A stretch of DNA of 64,000 nucleotides from JACKFE01 sp050248735 (GTDB taxonomy: Bacteria > Nitrospirota > Nitrospiria > Nitrospirales > UBA8639). The stretch's first letter is position 1; every line of letters begins with the position of its first letter. This document shows, piece after piece, positions 27,216-36,445 of the stretch. The translations under genes were made by a program, and so were the position numbers. The DNA lies in assembly GCA_050248735.1 (NCBI GenBank), contig JBFWRU010000001.1:124001-188000 (forward strand), in the 5' to 3' direction. The notes beneath the pieces are model-generated. The model searched no databases, was not told where the DNA came from, and saw only the letters and a list, made by a program, of their open reading frames with translations.

Positions 27216-27740
27216 TTAGTTCATTAACGTCAATATTCGTAGCAAGGATTGCTTGGCAGTTTTGTATTCCGGATTCAACGCCAGGGACTTTTTATACGAT
27301 TCCACTGCTAGGTCCCATTTCCCTTTCCGTTCATAAATCCGGCCCAAATTCATATGCGGGAAGGCTGGATTCTCATACCGTTTCGCTTTTGCCGCCTTTT
27401 CCAGCCACGGAATGGCCTCCTCCAATTGATTCAATTCAATTAAATAAGCCCCGATATCATTATAAGGATTTCCAAAATCGGGATCCTGCCGGATAGCCCG
27501 ATGGCATTCCTCAATGGCATCGTTCAACTGCCCCATAAAGCTATAGGTCCATCCCAGAAAGGTATGGGCTTCTGCAGTTGGAAATATCTCTATGGATTGC
27601 TTGTAGAGGTCGACGGCTTCTTCCAACTGTCCTTTCATTTGGAGTTCGTATCCTCGTTGGAAAAGATTCCAGGCCTCGTGTTTATCCTCGTCCTTGCCCT
27701 CGCCCTGGTTTAAAAAATCTTGTTGGTCCATGGGTATCAC
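27216..27740 (-). CDS. TPR-repeat protein
   Basis: This 174-residue soluble protein consists mainly of tetratricopeptide repeats: NLFQRGYELQMKGQLEEAVDLYKQS, HTFLGWTYSFMGQLNDAIEECHRAI, NDIGAYLIELNQLEEAIPWLEKAA and LGRIYERKGKWDLAVESYKKSL, each given here as separate 34-residue units. Such repeats bind partner proteins. The N-terminus is acidic (GEGKDEDKHE) and there is no signal peptide. It lies 18 bases upstream of the pseudo-receiver gene on the same strand, so the three genes (TPR, pseudo-receiver, ygfZ-like) may form an operon. ATG codons at 27740 and 27731 are both possible starts. Confidence 0.85.
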   Translation of the reverse strand: MIPMDQQDFLNQGEGKDEDKHEAWNLFQRGYELQMKGQLEEAVDLYKQSIEIFPTAEAHTFLGWTYSFMGQLNDAIEECHRAIRQDPDFGNPYNDIGAYLIELNQLEEAIPWLEKAAKAKRYENPAFPHMNLGRIYERKGKWDLAVESYKKSLALNPEYKTAKQSLLRILTLMN

Positions 27741-27769
27741 ATGCCGGTATCGGTCAACAGAGGATACGG

Positions 27770-28570
27770 CTATTCTCCTTTAAGTTTTTGTCGAACAAGT
27801 TCCGCAGCTCGCCGACCGGAAAGTAACATGGCGCCGAAGGCGGGTCCCATACGGGGTGACCCGTCTACGGCGGCGACTGCCAGACCGGTTATGAAGCAAT
27901 TGGGATAGATTTCACGGGTGTTTTCCACGACCAGTGCCTCCGAACGTGCTACCCACATTGCGCCGTTTCCAGGGATTTTTTGATAGAGATTTCTTTTATT
28001 GAGCAGATCCACCACAATGGCGTCGTGTCCGGTTGCGTCGATGACCACCTGACTTTCCAACGCAATGGGGTCCACATGGATGATATTGTGGCCAACCATT
28101 TCGGTGGGAGAGTTGTTGACCACGACCCCTTCAAGCTTTTGATCCTGTCGCAAGATCAGATCGACGACCTTCGTTAAATTGAGGACCTTCACCCCGGCTT
28201 CATACGCTGCGGAAATGAGGCGGCTGGTGGCATGGGGCGGGTCCACGATGGTCATGCCTGGACAGTCTTTGATTGGCTTAAAGGGAATCCCCAGTTCCTC
28301 AAGGATCAAGTGAGCGGGTTCGCAAATGGTGGCTTTATTCATCAGATAGCCTCCGGACCAGAACCCTCCTCCCAACGCCAGGCTTTGCTCAATCACTAAG
28401 GTTTTAAAACCTGTAGCGGCCAAGTCCCTGGCGCAAATTAAGCCTGAAGGACCGGCCCCGACAATAATAATGTCGCTTTCAATCAAACTGTCAAATTCTT
28501 TGAAATATTCCCGGGCGATCTGACGTGTCACATCTCGCTCTCGCAATGGGGCCACGTGTATCGGATTCAT
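27770..28570 (-). CDS. thi4: Thiamine thiazole synthase Thi4, sulfide-dependent type
   Basis: Thi4 converts NAD and glycine to the ADP-thiazole precursor of thiamine. The 266-residue protein (from ATG 28570; ATG 28606 also possible) has an FAD/NAD-type Rossmann start IIIVGAGPSGL at 35-45. It keeps the GGGFWSGGYLMNK loop and the C-terminal SPRMGPAFGAML motif. The residue that donates sulphur in yeast Thi4 (Cys in CMDP) is His165 here (HVDP), as in archaeal enzymes that use free sulfide catalytically. It directly follows thiC, which supports thiamine synthesis under the same TPP riboswitch. Confidence 0.93.
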   Translation of the reverse strand: MNPIHVAPLRERDVTRQIAREYFKEFDSLIESDIIIVGAGPSGLICARDLAATGFKTLVIEQSLALGGGFWSGGYLMNKATICEPAHLILEELGIPFKPIKDCPGMTIVDPPHATSRLISAAYEAGVKVLNLTKVVDLILRQDQKLEGVVVNNSPTEMVGHNIIHVDPIALESQVVIDATGHDAIVVDLLNKRNLYQKIPGNGAMWVARSEALVVENTREIYPNCFITGLAVAAVDGSPRMGPAFGAMLLSGRRAAELVRQKLKGE

Positions 28571-28607
28571 AAGGTTACTCTCGCTCTTCTTTGGGTGGGT
28601 GGTCATT

Positions 28608-30560
28608 TTATCGTGGTGTGGAGCCGATCTGGGCTGGATTCACATACAAATCTCCACCGGCTTTTCTAAATTCCTCTGATTTTTCCTGCAGGCCTTTGGC
28701 CAAGGCCGCTTTCTCCGATAATTTTTGTTGGGCAGCATAGTCCCGGACATCCTGGGTGATTTTCATTGAGCAGAAATGAGGTCCGCACATGGAGCAGAAA
28801 TGCGCGATCTTCGCTCCTTGTGCCGGTAGGGTAGCGTCATGGTAACTCTGCGCGGTTTCGGGGTCGAGGGAAAGATTAAACTGATCCTGCCATCTGAATT
28901 CGAAACGGGCATTAGAGAGCGCATTATCCCGGATCTGGGCCCCCGGATGGCCTTTGGCCAAGTCAGCCGCGTGGGCCGCGATTTTGTAGGCAATGACTCC
29001 ATCCTTCACGTCTTCCTTATTGGGAAGCCCTAAGTGTTCCTTGGGGGTGACGTAACACAACATGGCACAGCCGTACCATCCAATCATGGCTGCCCCAATC
29101 GCTGAAGTGAGATGGTCGTATCCCGGCGCAATGTCTGTAGTGAGCGGTCCCAGTGTATAAAACGGGGCTTCGTCGCAGGCCTGGAGCTGCTTGTCCATAT
29201 TTTCTTTGATGAGCTGCATGGGAACATGCCCCGGGCCTTCAATCATGACCTGAACATCGTGCTTCCAAGCAATTTTGGTCAATTCCCCAAGGGTTTCCAA
29301 TTCGGCGAATTGCGCCTCGTCGTTGGCATCGGCAATGGATCCCGGCCGCAACCCGTCCCCTAAACTGAAAGAGACATCGTAACTCTTCATGATCTCACAA
29401 ATTTCTTCGAAGTGCGTGTAGGTGAAATTTTCCTGATGGTGAGCCAGGCACCATTTAGCATGAATGGAGCCTCCTCGAGAGACAATGCCAGTCATGCGGT
29501 TCGCGGTCATGGGTACATAGGCCAATTTCACGCCGGCATGAATGGTAAAATAGTCCACCCCCTGCTCGGCCTGTTCAATCAGGGTATCACGGTAGACATC
29601 CCAGGTAAGCTCTTCAGGCTTGCCTCCGACTTTTTCCAAGGCCTGATAAATGGGCACGGTGCCGATCGGAACAGGGGAATTTCTGATAATCCATTCACGG
29701 GTTTCGTGAATATTTTTCCCGGTGGATAAGTCCATGACCGTATCCGCACCCCACCTGATGGACCAGATAAGCTTTTCCACTTCTTCTTCAATGGAGGACG
29801 TTACGGCCGAATTGCCAATATTCGAATTGATTTTGACAAGGAAATTTCGCCCGATGATCATGGGCTCGATTTCAGGATGATTGATATTGGCCGGAATAAT
29901 GGCCCGGCCCCTGGCGATCTCATCCCGGACAAATTCCGGAGTGATGATCGACGGAATAGTCGCTCCCCAGGCATTTCCCGGATGTTGACTCACGCCGCGC
30001 TGTTGATGGGGCGGTGTGTTGCCGTTGGCGGCCCTGGCTTGATTTTCACGAATGGCAATGAACTCCATCTCTGGGGTAATGATGCCTTTGCGGGCATAAT
30101 GCAACTGCGTGACATTGCGGCCCGGCTGAGCCCGAAGGGGTGGCCGGCGCAGATTGAAGCGAATCGATTGAAGGCTTGGATCGGTGGCCCGCTTTCGTCC
30201 ATAAAGGGAGGTGACTTCGGGAAGTTGTTCGACGTCTTGTCGTTCCATGATCCAGTCTTTTCGAAGAGGCGCCAAGCCTTTCCGAACGTCAATGAGAACC
30301 TTCGGATCGGTATAAGGGCCGGACGGATCATAGACTTCAACGGATACCCTAGCCCCCTGGCTACCATCCTGATCCGAAGAGGAGACCTGAATCTCTCGCT
30401 TGGGAACCCGGATGTCGGGTCTGGAGCCTGTTTCATATATTTTGGTGGAACCCGGAAAGGGTTGAATCGTCATTGAGGATGACGGCGTGCGATTCTCTGG
30501 CGCTATAAGAGGCCGCGAAGAATCTGCAGGCGAAAGAGGTTTGGTTTGTGGTGGTGTCAT
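28608..30560 (-). CDS. thiC: Phosphomethylpyrimidine synthase ThiC
   Basis: ThiC is a radical-SAM enzyme turning aminoimidazole ribotide into the pyrimidine half of thiamine. The 650-residue length fits the long bacterial form. The C-terminal cluster motif with Cys589, Cys592 and Cys597 (CSMCGPHFC) is intact. Other family blocks include NANIGNSAV-like residues in the middle (KINSNIGNSAVTSS), MEGPGHVPM-like IEGPGHVPMQLI and APFYTLGPLTTDIAPGYDH. Upstream lie a TPP aptamer and an intrinsic terminator. thi4 follows with the stop and start one base apart. Confidence 0.97.
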   Translation of the reverse strand: MTPPQTKPLSPADSSRPLIAPENRTPSSSMTIQPFPGSTKIYETGSRPDIRVPKREIQVSSSDQDGSQGARVSVEVYDPSGPYTDPKVLIDVRKGLAPLRKDWIMERQDVEQLPEVTSLYGRKRATDPSLQSIRFNLRRPPLRAQPGRNVTQLHYARKGIITPEMEFIAIRENQARAANGNTPPHQQRGVSQHPGNAWGATIPSIITPEFVRDEIARGRAIIPANINHPEIEPMIIGRNFLVKINSNIGNSAVTSSIEEEVEKLIWSIRWGADTVMDLSTGKNIHETREWIIRNSPVPIGTVPIYQALEKVGGKPEELTWDVYRDTLIEQAEQGVDYFTIHAGVKLAYVPMTANRMTGIVSRGGSIHAKWCLAHHQENFTYTHFEEICEIMKSYDVSFSLGDGLRPGSIADANDEAQFAELETLGELTKIAWKHDVQVMIEGPGHVPMQLIKENMDKQLQACDEAPFYTLGPLTTDIAPGYDHLTSAIGAAMIGWYGCAMLCYVTPKEHLGLPNKEDVKDGVIAYKIAAHAADLAKGHPGAQIRDNALSNARFEFRWQDQFNLSLDPETAQSYHDATLPAQGAKIAHFCSMCGPHFCSMKITQDVRDYAAQQKLSEKAALAKGLQEKSEEFRKAGGDLYVNPAQIGSTPR

Positions 30561-30614
30561 GGATGCCCTCTCTTGGTGATTGTAAGAAGAAGGGGAGTGT
30601 TTAAAGGAAGAATC

Positions 30615-30657
30615 AAAAAAAAAGCCGCCTCTCTGACAGAAGTAAAGAGTGCGGCTT
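30615..30657 (-). terminator. Riboswitch-linked intrinsic terminator before thiC
   Basis: On the minus strand AAGCCGC pairs with GCGGCTT, with further pairing inside through CTCT/AGAG, followed by a run of nine T (30623-30615). It sits about 20 bases after the TPP aptamer and before thiC, so it is the likely expression platform: TPP binding favours termination. Confidence 0.8.
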
Positions 30658-30677
30658 CCTTGCTGATCGTCTTTTCG

Positions 30678-30762
30678 TCCTGCTTCCCTACGCTGGTATT
30701 ATCCAGGTCAGGTCGTGAGGGTCGTCCCCATGTCGGGACTCTCAGCATGCTGCACCCCTAGC
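30678..30762 (-). ncRNA. TPP riboswitch (THI element)
   Basis: On the minus strand the leader of thiC shows the conserved THI blocks: AGGGGTGC, CTGAGAG, then CTGGATAATACCAGCG and TAGGGAAG. Distances are those of a compact aptamer. This RNA binds thiamine diphosphate and would reduce thiC-thi4 expression when the vitamin is plentiful. A terminator hairpin follows at 30657-30615, indicating control of transcription rather than translation. Confidence 0.95.
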
Positions 30763-30768
30763 CATTCA

Positions 30769-30798
30769 ATGGTAAACGTGGTTCCTTTTGTTTGTCAA
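30769..30798 (-). promoter_or_regulatory. Putative promoter of thiC-thi4
   Basis: On the minus strand a perfect TTGACA (30798-30793) and TACCAT (30774-30769) are 18 bases apart. Transcription would begin near 30762, exactly where the TPP aptamer starts. That fit supports the call. Confidence 0.6.
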
Positions 30799-30965
30799 AC
30801 GTGGTAGGTGAGTATTGAGAGCTTCAAATTGTTGGGGAAAGAAATGGCTTTCTCACCTGTCATGTAGTTTGTTAGAGTGAAAGACTGTTTCTTGATTTCC
30901 CTAAAATACGGGGTAAGATCTACAGACACCAACGCATTGCGACAAGTAGGCATCTTTATACAGAA

Positions 30966-32063
30966 ATGACAACACTGACCGAGCTTCCCATTACCGACTA
31001 TCAAACGCTCTCTGAACAGGAGGTGTTTGATCGTATAGCCGAGGCCAAGGCGAAATTGGGCAAACAAGTCCTGATGTTGGGGCATAATTATCAACGGGAC
31101 GAAGTCATTGTTCATGCCGATCTACGTGGAGATTCATTGCTGTTGGCCAAATATGCCGCTGAACGTTCGGAATTTCCCACCGTGGTGTTCTGCGGTGTGC
31201 ATTTCATGGCCGAGACGGCCGATATCCTCAGCCGGTCTAACCAAACCGTCATTTTGCCCGATATGGCGGCCGGCTGTTCCATGGCGGATATGGCTTCGAT
31301 GGAACAGGTGGATGATTGTTGGGATCGGCTGGGCCGGGCTTTTCCTGTGGAAGAACAGGTCACACCGATTGTGTACGTTAATTCCGCAGCCTCCCTCAAG
31401 GCCTTTTGTGGTGAACATGGTGGGGTAACCTGCACGTCCTCCAATGCTAAAGCCATCATGAATTGGGCGTGGGCCCGGCGTGAGAAAATCCTGTTTTTTC
31501 CTGATGAACATTTGGGGCGGAATACCGCGAATGCCATGGGGTTTCCTCGAGAAGACATGATTGTCTGGGACCCCTTTCAGCCCAATGGCGGCCACACTCG
31601 GGAAGCGCTCCAAAAGGCCAGGCTTATTCTCTGGAAGGGCCATTGCAGTGTTCATCAAATGTTCCAAGCTCCTCATGTCGATTACTTCCGCAAGCAATAT
31701 CCCGGCGTGCAGGTGATAGTTCATCCGGAATGTCATGAGGATGTGGTGAATAAGGCCGATCTTGTCGGTTCCACGGAATTTATTATCCGAACGGTCACTG
31801 GAGCTGCACCAGGAACCATTTGGGCAGTGGGAACCGAGTTAAATCTGGTGAACCGACTGAAGCAGGAGCAAACGGATAAGCAGATTTTTTTCCTGTCTCC
31901 CATGGTCTGCCGGTGTGCCACAATGTTCAGAATCGACGGCCCGCATCTCTGCTGGACGATGGAAAATCTTGTGCAAGGAACTGTCGTCAACCATATCCAG
32001 GTTCCCGAGGATGACAAAGTGAATGCCAAGTTGGCCTTGGACCGCATGATGGCGCTGAGTTAA
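30966..32063 (+). CDS. nadA: Quinolinate synthase NadA
   Basis: NadA condenses iminoaspartate with dihydroxyacetone phosphate to quinolinate in NAD synthesis and needs a [4Fe-4S] cluster. The 365-residue protein carries the motifs GHNYQRDEV near 39-47, FCGVHFMAETADIL at 75-88 and DMAAGCSMADM with Cys104. Cys227 lies in KGHCSVHQMF, and late cysteines in MVCRCATMFRIDG complete the cluster set. This is the longer NadA form, with an insertion before Cys227. It is divergent from the thiamine operon and monocistronic; nadB and nadC are not here. Confidence 0.95.
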   Translation: MTTLTELPITDYQTLSEQEVFDRIAEAKAKLGKQVLMLGHNYQRDEVIVHADLRGDSLLLAKYAAERSEFPTVVFCGVHFMAETADILSRSNQTVILPDMAAGCSMADMASMEQVDDCWDRLGRAFPVEEQVTPIVYVNSAASLKAFCGEHGGVTCTSSNAKAIMNWAWARREKILFFPDEHLGRNTANAMGFPREDMIVWDPFQPNGGHTREALQKARLILWKGHCSVHQMFQAPHVDYFRKQYPGVQVIVHPECHEDVVNKADLVGSTEFIIRTVTGAAPGTIWAVGTELNLVNRLKQEQTDKQIFFLSPMVCRCATMFRIDGPHLCWTMENLVQGTVVNHIQVPEDDKVNAKLALDRMMALS

Positions 32064-32259
32064 GTCGATTCATATTTATTATTTCCAGCCTCCCTTCTCG
32101 CTGATTCCCTTCTTGAAATTTTCAATATTTCCTTTTAAAGCTAATGGGTTATGAAGTGATGAGGTTTGACGGGTTGAAAGCCTCTGGCTAGAATGGGCCA
32201 CTTGTTTAGCACCAGATTCGAGGCCACTCGTGAGGCGAATGCCTTAAGGACGCATAACG

Positions 32260-35124
32260 ATGGATTATAAAGCCACATTGAATCTCCCACGGACCGAGTT
32301 TCCGATGAAGGCCAATTTGCCGCTGAAGGAGCCGGAGAGGCTGGCTTGGTGGGAGACCCAAGGGATTTACGGCCTTATTCAACAATCACGTGAGGGAAAA
32401 CCGCTGTATATCCTGCATGACGGACCACCCTATGCCAACGGCCATATTCATATCGGGCATGCGCTGAATAAGATATTGAAAGATATCATTGTGAAGTCCA
32501 AGACCATGTCTGGCTTCCGCGTGCCCTATGTACCGGGGTGGGACTGTCATGGGTTGCCGATCGAACATCAGGTCACAAAACAGTTAGGTCCCAAGAAAAA
32601 AGATCTCAGTGCGGTTCAGCTCCGGACTTTGTGCCGGGAATATGCGGAAAAGTTCGTGGGAATCCAACGTGAAGAATTTCGACGGCTTGGGGTTTTCGGG
32701 GACTGGGACCATCCCTATTTGACGATGGATCGGGAATACGAGGCCACCATTGTTCGGGAATTCGGAAAATTTGTGGAAAAGGGACGGGTCTATAAGGGGC
32801 TCAAACCGGTCTTGTGGTGTACGGTGGACCAAACGGCGTTGGCGGAAGCGGAAGTGGAATATGAAGACCATGTCTCCCCATCCGTGTATGTGAAGTTTCC
32901 CTGTGTCCAATCGCCGGAATCGTTGTCAAAGCCGGGTTTCCTGAATCTTCCCTCGTTATCCTCATTGCCTGCCCTTTCGGTGGTAATTTGGACGACCACT
33001 CCATGGACGTTGCCCGCCAATCAGGCCGTGTGTGTCCATCCCGATCTGGAATATGTGGTGTTCCGTGTAGGACAAGAAGCCTATCTCGTGGCCGAGGGAT
33101 TGCTGGAATCCTTTGTCAAAGCCTGCCGTCTTGAAGGGGGGGAAGTTCTTGGAAAGAGGCGCGGAAAGGAATTGGAAGGCATTACCTGTCATCCGCCATT
33201 TTCAAAGCGGGTCGTCCCTATTCTCAATGGTGATTTTGTCACCCTGGAGCAGGGAACGGGGTGTGTGCATATTGCTCCCGGCCATGGCATGGATGACTAC
33301 CTGCTGGTCTTGAAATACAATAAGCCTGCTCTTCTCCATCTCCTGCCCGATCAGAAGCCCCTGGATATTCTTGTCCCCGTAGATGATGCGGGGAAATTTA
33401 CGGCTGAATTTCCTGAGTGTGCGGGTACCCACGTTCTTGAGTCGAATGCAGGTATCGTCGAAGCGTTAAAAAAGAGTGGAAGACTGATCGGCGAACGAAC
33501 GCTCGAACACTCGTATCCGCACTGCTGGCGTTGTAAGCAGCCGGTCATTTTTCGCGCGACTCATCAGTGGTTTGTCTCCATGGAGAAAGATGGTCTCAGG
33601 GAGAAGGCGCTCAATGAAATCGATAAAGTGCGTTGGATCCCCGAACGGGGGCGTGAACGCATTTACGGCATGATTCTCAATCGGCCTGACTGGTGCCTGT
33701 CGAGGCAACGGATGTGGGGAACGCCCATTCCGGTGTTTGCCTGCATGGACTGTGGAACTCCGTTAGCCGAACCCAAAATTATTCAACATGTGGCAGGCCA
33801 GGTGCAGGATGGCGGCTCCGATGTCTGGTTTAGTCGATCCGCAATTGAATTGTTGCCTCCTGGAACGAGCTGTTCTGCCTGTGGAAGCCAGACCATGAAA
33901 AAAGAACAGGATATTCTGGATGTCTGGTTTGAGTCAGGTATCAGTCACGCTGCCGTATTAAAAGTCCGGGAACCTTCCTGGTGGCCAGCGGATTTATATT
34001 TGGAAGGGTCAGACCAACATCGAGGCTGGTTTCATAGCGCCCTCCTGACGTCGGTGACTACGGATGATCGAGCCCCGTATCGTGCCGTGCTGACCCATGG
34101 GTTTGTGGTCGACGGCGAAGGGAAGAAAATGTCGAAATCCGCCGGGAACGTCGTGACGCCTCAAGAAATCATTAAGGACTCCGGAGCGGAAATCCTGCGA
34201 CTGTGGGTGGCCTCACAGGACTATCAGGAAGACCTGCGAATTTCCAAAGATATCCTTAAGCAGTTAGTCGACGCCTATCGAAAAATTCGCAATACCTGCC
34301 GGTTTCTGCTGAGCAATTTGTATGACTTCGATCCGGCTCAGTATGCCGTGGCCCATGAACATTTGCCGGAACTGGATCAATGGGCACTGTGGCGGTTGGG
34401 ACAGCTTGTGACCAATGTTCGGCGAGGATATGACCAGTTTCAATTCCGTCAGGTCATCCATGAAATTGATTACTTTTGCTCCACCGATATGAGCGCGACC
34501 TACCTGGATATTTTGAAAGACCGGCTGTATACCTTCCCGGCGAATTCTCCGCTTCGCCGTGGATCGCAAACGGTATTGCTTGAAATCGTTACTGCTCTTG
34601 CGAAACTCATGGCGCCGATTTTGAGTTTCACCTCGGAGGAAATCTGGCAGGTCTTACCGGAGGTTGCCCGGGGCGGGAATCAACTAAAGAGTATTCATAT
34701 GGCCGAGTTCCCAACCGTTCCCACCGTTTTCCAAAGTCAGGACAAGCAGTCCTCCTGGAGTTATTTGTTGAAGGTCCGGGGTGTAGTCCAAGGCGCCCTG
34801 GAAAAGACACGGCGTGAAAAGGTTATTGGTTCTTCTCTTGAAGCCAAGGTGACGCTCAAGGCTTTGGAGCCCCATTCAGAAATCTTGTGCCGGTATCTCC
34901 CTGATCTATCCGCGCTCTTCATTGTGTCTGATGTGGACGTAAAGCCTGTTTCAACGTTGCCGAGTATGGAAGAGGGTCTGGTGGATTCAGGGCTTGGGAT
35001 TGGCATTGAGGTGGCCCAGGCCGAAGGTACCAAATGTGAGCGGTGTTGGAATGTTCGACAGGATGTGGGAGGTCAGTCGTCCCACCCGACTCTCTGTGGA
35101 CGCTGTGTGGAGGCCGTCGGGTGA
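32260..35124 (+). CDS. ileS: Isoleucyl-tRNA synthetase
   Basis: IleS charges tRNA-Ile and edits misactivated valine. The 954 residues have the class I motifs: the HIGH equivalent GHIHIGH at 61-67 and KMSKS near 622. The CP1 editing domain lies between them (for example VIWTTTPWTLPANQA). The C-terminal zinc finger is present: CERCWN and then CGRC in the last residues, as in bacterial type IleS. It overlaps lspA by four bases (GTGA), the same ileS-lspA pairing seen in many bacteria. Confidence 0.97.
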   Translation: MDYKATLNLPRTEFPMKANLPLKEPERLAWWETQGIYGLIQQSREGKPLYILHDGPPYANGHIHIGHALNKILKDIIVKSKTMSGFRVPYVPGWDCHGLPIEHQVTKQLGPKKKDLSAVQLRTLCREYAEKFVGIQREEFRRLGVFGDWDHPYLTMDREYEATIVREFGKFVEKGRVYKGLKPVLWCTVDQTALAEAEVEYEDHVSPSVYVKFPCVQSPESLSKPGFLNLPSLSSLPALSVVIWTTTPWTLPANQAVCVHPDLEYVVFRVGQEAYLVAEGLLESFVKACRLEGGEVLGKRRGKELEGITCHPPFSKRVVPILNGDFVTLEQGTGCVHIAPGHGMDDYLLVLKYNKPALLHLLPDQKPLDILVPVDDAGKFTAEFPECAGTHVLESNAGIVEALKKSGRLIGERTLEHSYPHCWRCKQPVIFRATHQWFVSMEKDGLREKALNEIDKVRWIPERGRERIYGMILNRPDWCLSRQRMWGTPIPVFACMDCGTPLAEPKIIQHVAGQVQDGGSDVWFSRSAIELLPPGTSCSACGSQTMKKEQDILDVWFESGISHAAVLKVREPSWWPADLYLEGSDQHRGWFHSALLTSVTTDDRAPYRAVLTHGFVVDGEGKKMSKSAGNVVTPQEIIKDSGAEILRLWVASQDYQEDLRISKDILKQLVDAYRKIRNTCRFLLSNLYDFDPAQYAVAHEHLPELDQWALWRLGQLVTNVRRGYDQFQFRQVIHEIDYFCSTDMSATYLDILKDRLYTFPANSPLRRGSQTVLLEIVTALAKLMAPILSFTSEEIWQVLPEVARGGNQLKSIHMAEFPTVPTVFQSQDKQSSWSYLLKVRGVVQGALEKTRREKVIGSSLEAKVTLKALEPHSEILCRYLPDLSALFIVSDVDVKPVSTLPSMEEGLVDSGLGIGIEVAQAEGTKCERCWNVRQDVGGQSSHPTLCGRCVEAVG

Positions 35125-35642
35125 ATCAACAAATCCATCGATTTGTCTTGTTGGGGCTTGTGGCCTGCTCTATCGTGAGTGTGGACCAAATCACGAAGGC
35201 CTATATTGCGAATACCATGAGGCTTCATGAGACCATCTCTGTCATACCGGGGTTTTTTCACCTCACCTATATTCGAAATCCCGGTGCGGCGTTCGGGATC
35301 ATGGGAACGACCAGTAGCGGCTTTCGGCTCATCTTTTTTTTTCTGACCTCTGTGTTCGCGATTGGGCTGCTCCTGACCATTTTCCTTCGGCTTGATCATC
35401 GGGATTGGTGGGGACAATTGACGATTGCCTCCATTTTTGGCGGGGCTATCGGCAATTTCATTGACCGGATCCAATATGGGGAAGTCATCGACTTTCTGGA
35501 TTTTTTCGTCAAAGGCTATCACTGGCCTGCCTTCAATGTCGCGGATATGGCCATTAGTGTCGGCGTGTGTTCCTTGTTGGTGCTCTTTGCCTTTGATAAG
35601 CGCAGGTCGAACCTGACGCCGCAAGAAGATCCTCCCCTGTAA
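35121..35642 (+). CDS. lspA: Lipoprotein signal peptidase LspA
   Basis: LspA cleaves signal peptides from prolipoproteins after lipidation; substrates here would include the TlpA-like and BamD-like lipoproteins. The GTG at 35121 overlaps the ileS stop and gives 173 residues, the usual size. Four membrane helices and the conserved NPGAAFG (53-59) are present. The catalytic aspartates are Asp115 in GGAIGNFIDR and Asp142 in FNVADMAISVG. An upstream in-frame start would sit inside ileS and is rejected. Confidence 0.96.
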   Translation: MNQQIHRFVLLGLVACSIVSVDQITKAYIANTMRLHETISVIPGFFHLTYIRNPGAAFGIMGTTSSGFRLIFFFLTSVFAIGLLLTIFLRLDHRDWWGQLTIASIFGGAIGNFIDRIQYGEVIDFLDFFVKGYHWPAFNVADMAISVGVCSLLVLFAFDKRRSNLTPQEDPPL

Positions 35643-35792
35643 GCCTGTTTGAAAGGTTCCTCAATTGTCGGCTCATTTCCAATCTGTTCCGTTATGCGAA
35701 AGTGAAAAGTAGGAATGCGATACGATCTCAGCAAGTGATTCGATTCTATAAATGCCTCCATGTGGTAAATACCGACAACAGGTGAGGATGCC

Positions 35793-36248
35793 ATGAACGC
35801 CTCATGGGTTATCATTGTGGCTGTGGCTGTCAGCATTGCGAATGAGCCTCAACCTCCCCTCAATCGGTGTCCGGATTCCGGGAAGCCGGTTCATGTCCAT
35901 ATCCATGGCATTCGGAATGCCCATGGAACGGTCAAGGCCGTATTGTATGGCCCGGACCCCAACGATTTTTTGGTCAAGGGGAAAAAGACTGATAAGGAGC
36001 GTGAGCCGGCCAGAGAGGGCACTATGACCCTATGTGTGGCGGCGCCAGATGTGGGTCAATACGCGGTAGTGATTTACCATGATGAAAATAACAACCACAA
36101 ATTCGATCGGAATTGGATCGGATTGCCGATAGAGGGATTCGGTGTGTCCAACGATCCTTCCTTGTTCTTGGCGGCTCCGAATTTTGGGGAATCCAAGTTT
36201 GAAGTTAAAGAAGATATCACCCATATTTCGATAGAAATGAAATATTAA
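35793..36248 (+). CDS. DUF2141-family exported protein
   Basis: The 151-residue protein matches DUF2141 in its second half: AVVIYHDENNNHKFDRNWIG, then PIEGFGVSNDPS. The N-terminus is hydrophobic (SWVIIVAVAVSIANE) and probably an export signal. DUF2141 domains have an immunoglobulin-like strand pattern and are of unknown role; they occur with outer-membrane and carotenoid or sugar genes. GGTGAGG lies upstream of the ATG. It is followed by the SGNH hydrolase gene about 200 bases later. Confidence 0.78.
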   Translation: MNASWVIIVAVAVSIANEPQPPLNRCPDSGKPVHVHIHGIRNAHGTVKAVLYGPDPNDFLVKGKKTDKEREPAREGTMTLCVAAPDVGQYAVVIYHDENNNHKFDRNWIGLPIEGFGVSNDPSLFLAAPNFGESKFEVKEDITHISIEMKY

Positions 36249-36445
36249 TGGGAACCCAGGGGATTCCCTAAGCCATGAAAGCCGGTCCCAGGGACACAAC
36301 CACCTTTTGTTTGAGGCTGTGTCATTTGCCAATCTATGGGCGCTATCAATTTAAGATCTGAAGAATCTCTTCCGCTTGCGAAAACCCGTTCATTCTGATG
36401 CGGTCCAGTTCTGTAAGTGAGCCAATCCGGGAAAAGATCAAACTG

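Noticed and set aside
29877..30476. Plus-strand open frame of 199 codons inside thiC
   Set aside because: It is an antisense frame; thiC is strongly supported on the other strand.
30795..31115. Minus-strand open frame overlapping the nadA start
   Set aside because: It overlaps the conserved N-terminus of nadA and has no family-like sequence or ribosome site.
31134..31736. Minus-strand open frame of 200 codons inside nadA
   Set aside because: It is an antisense frame of a well conserved gene.
35073..35624. Minus-strand open frame opposite lspA
   Set aside because: lspA has its catalytic aspartates and coupling to ileS; the opposite frame has no features.
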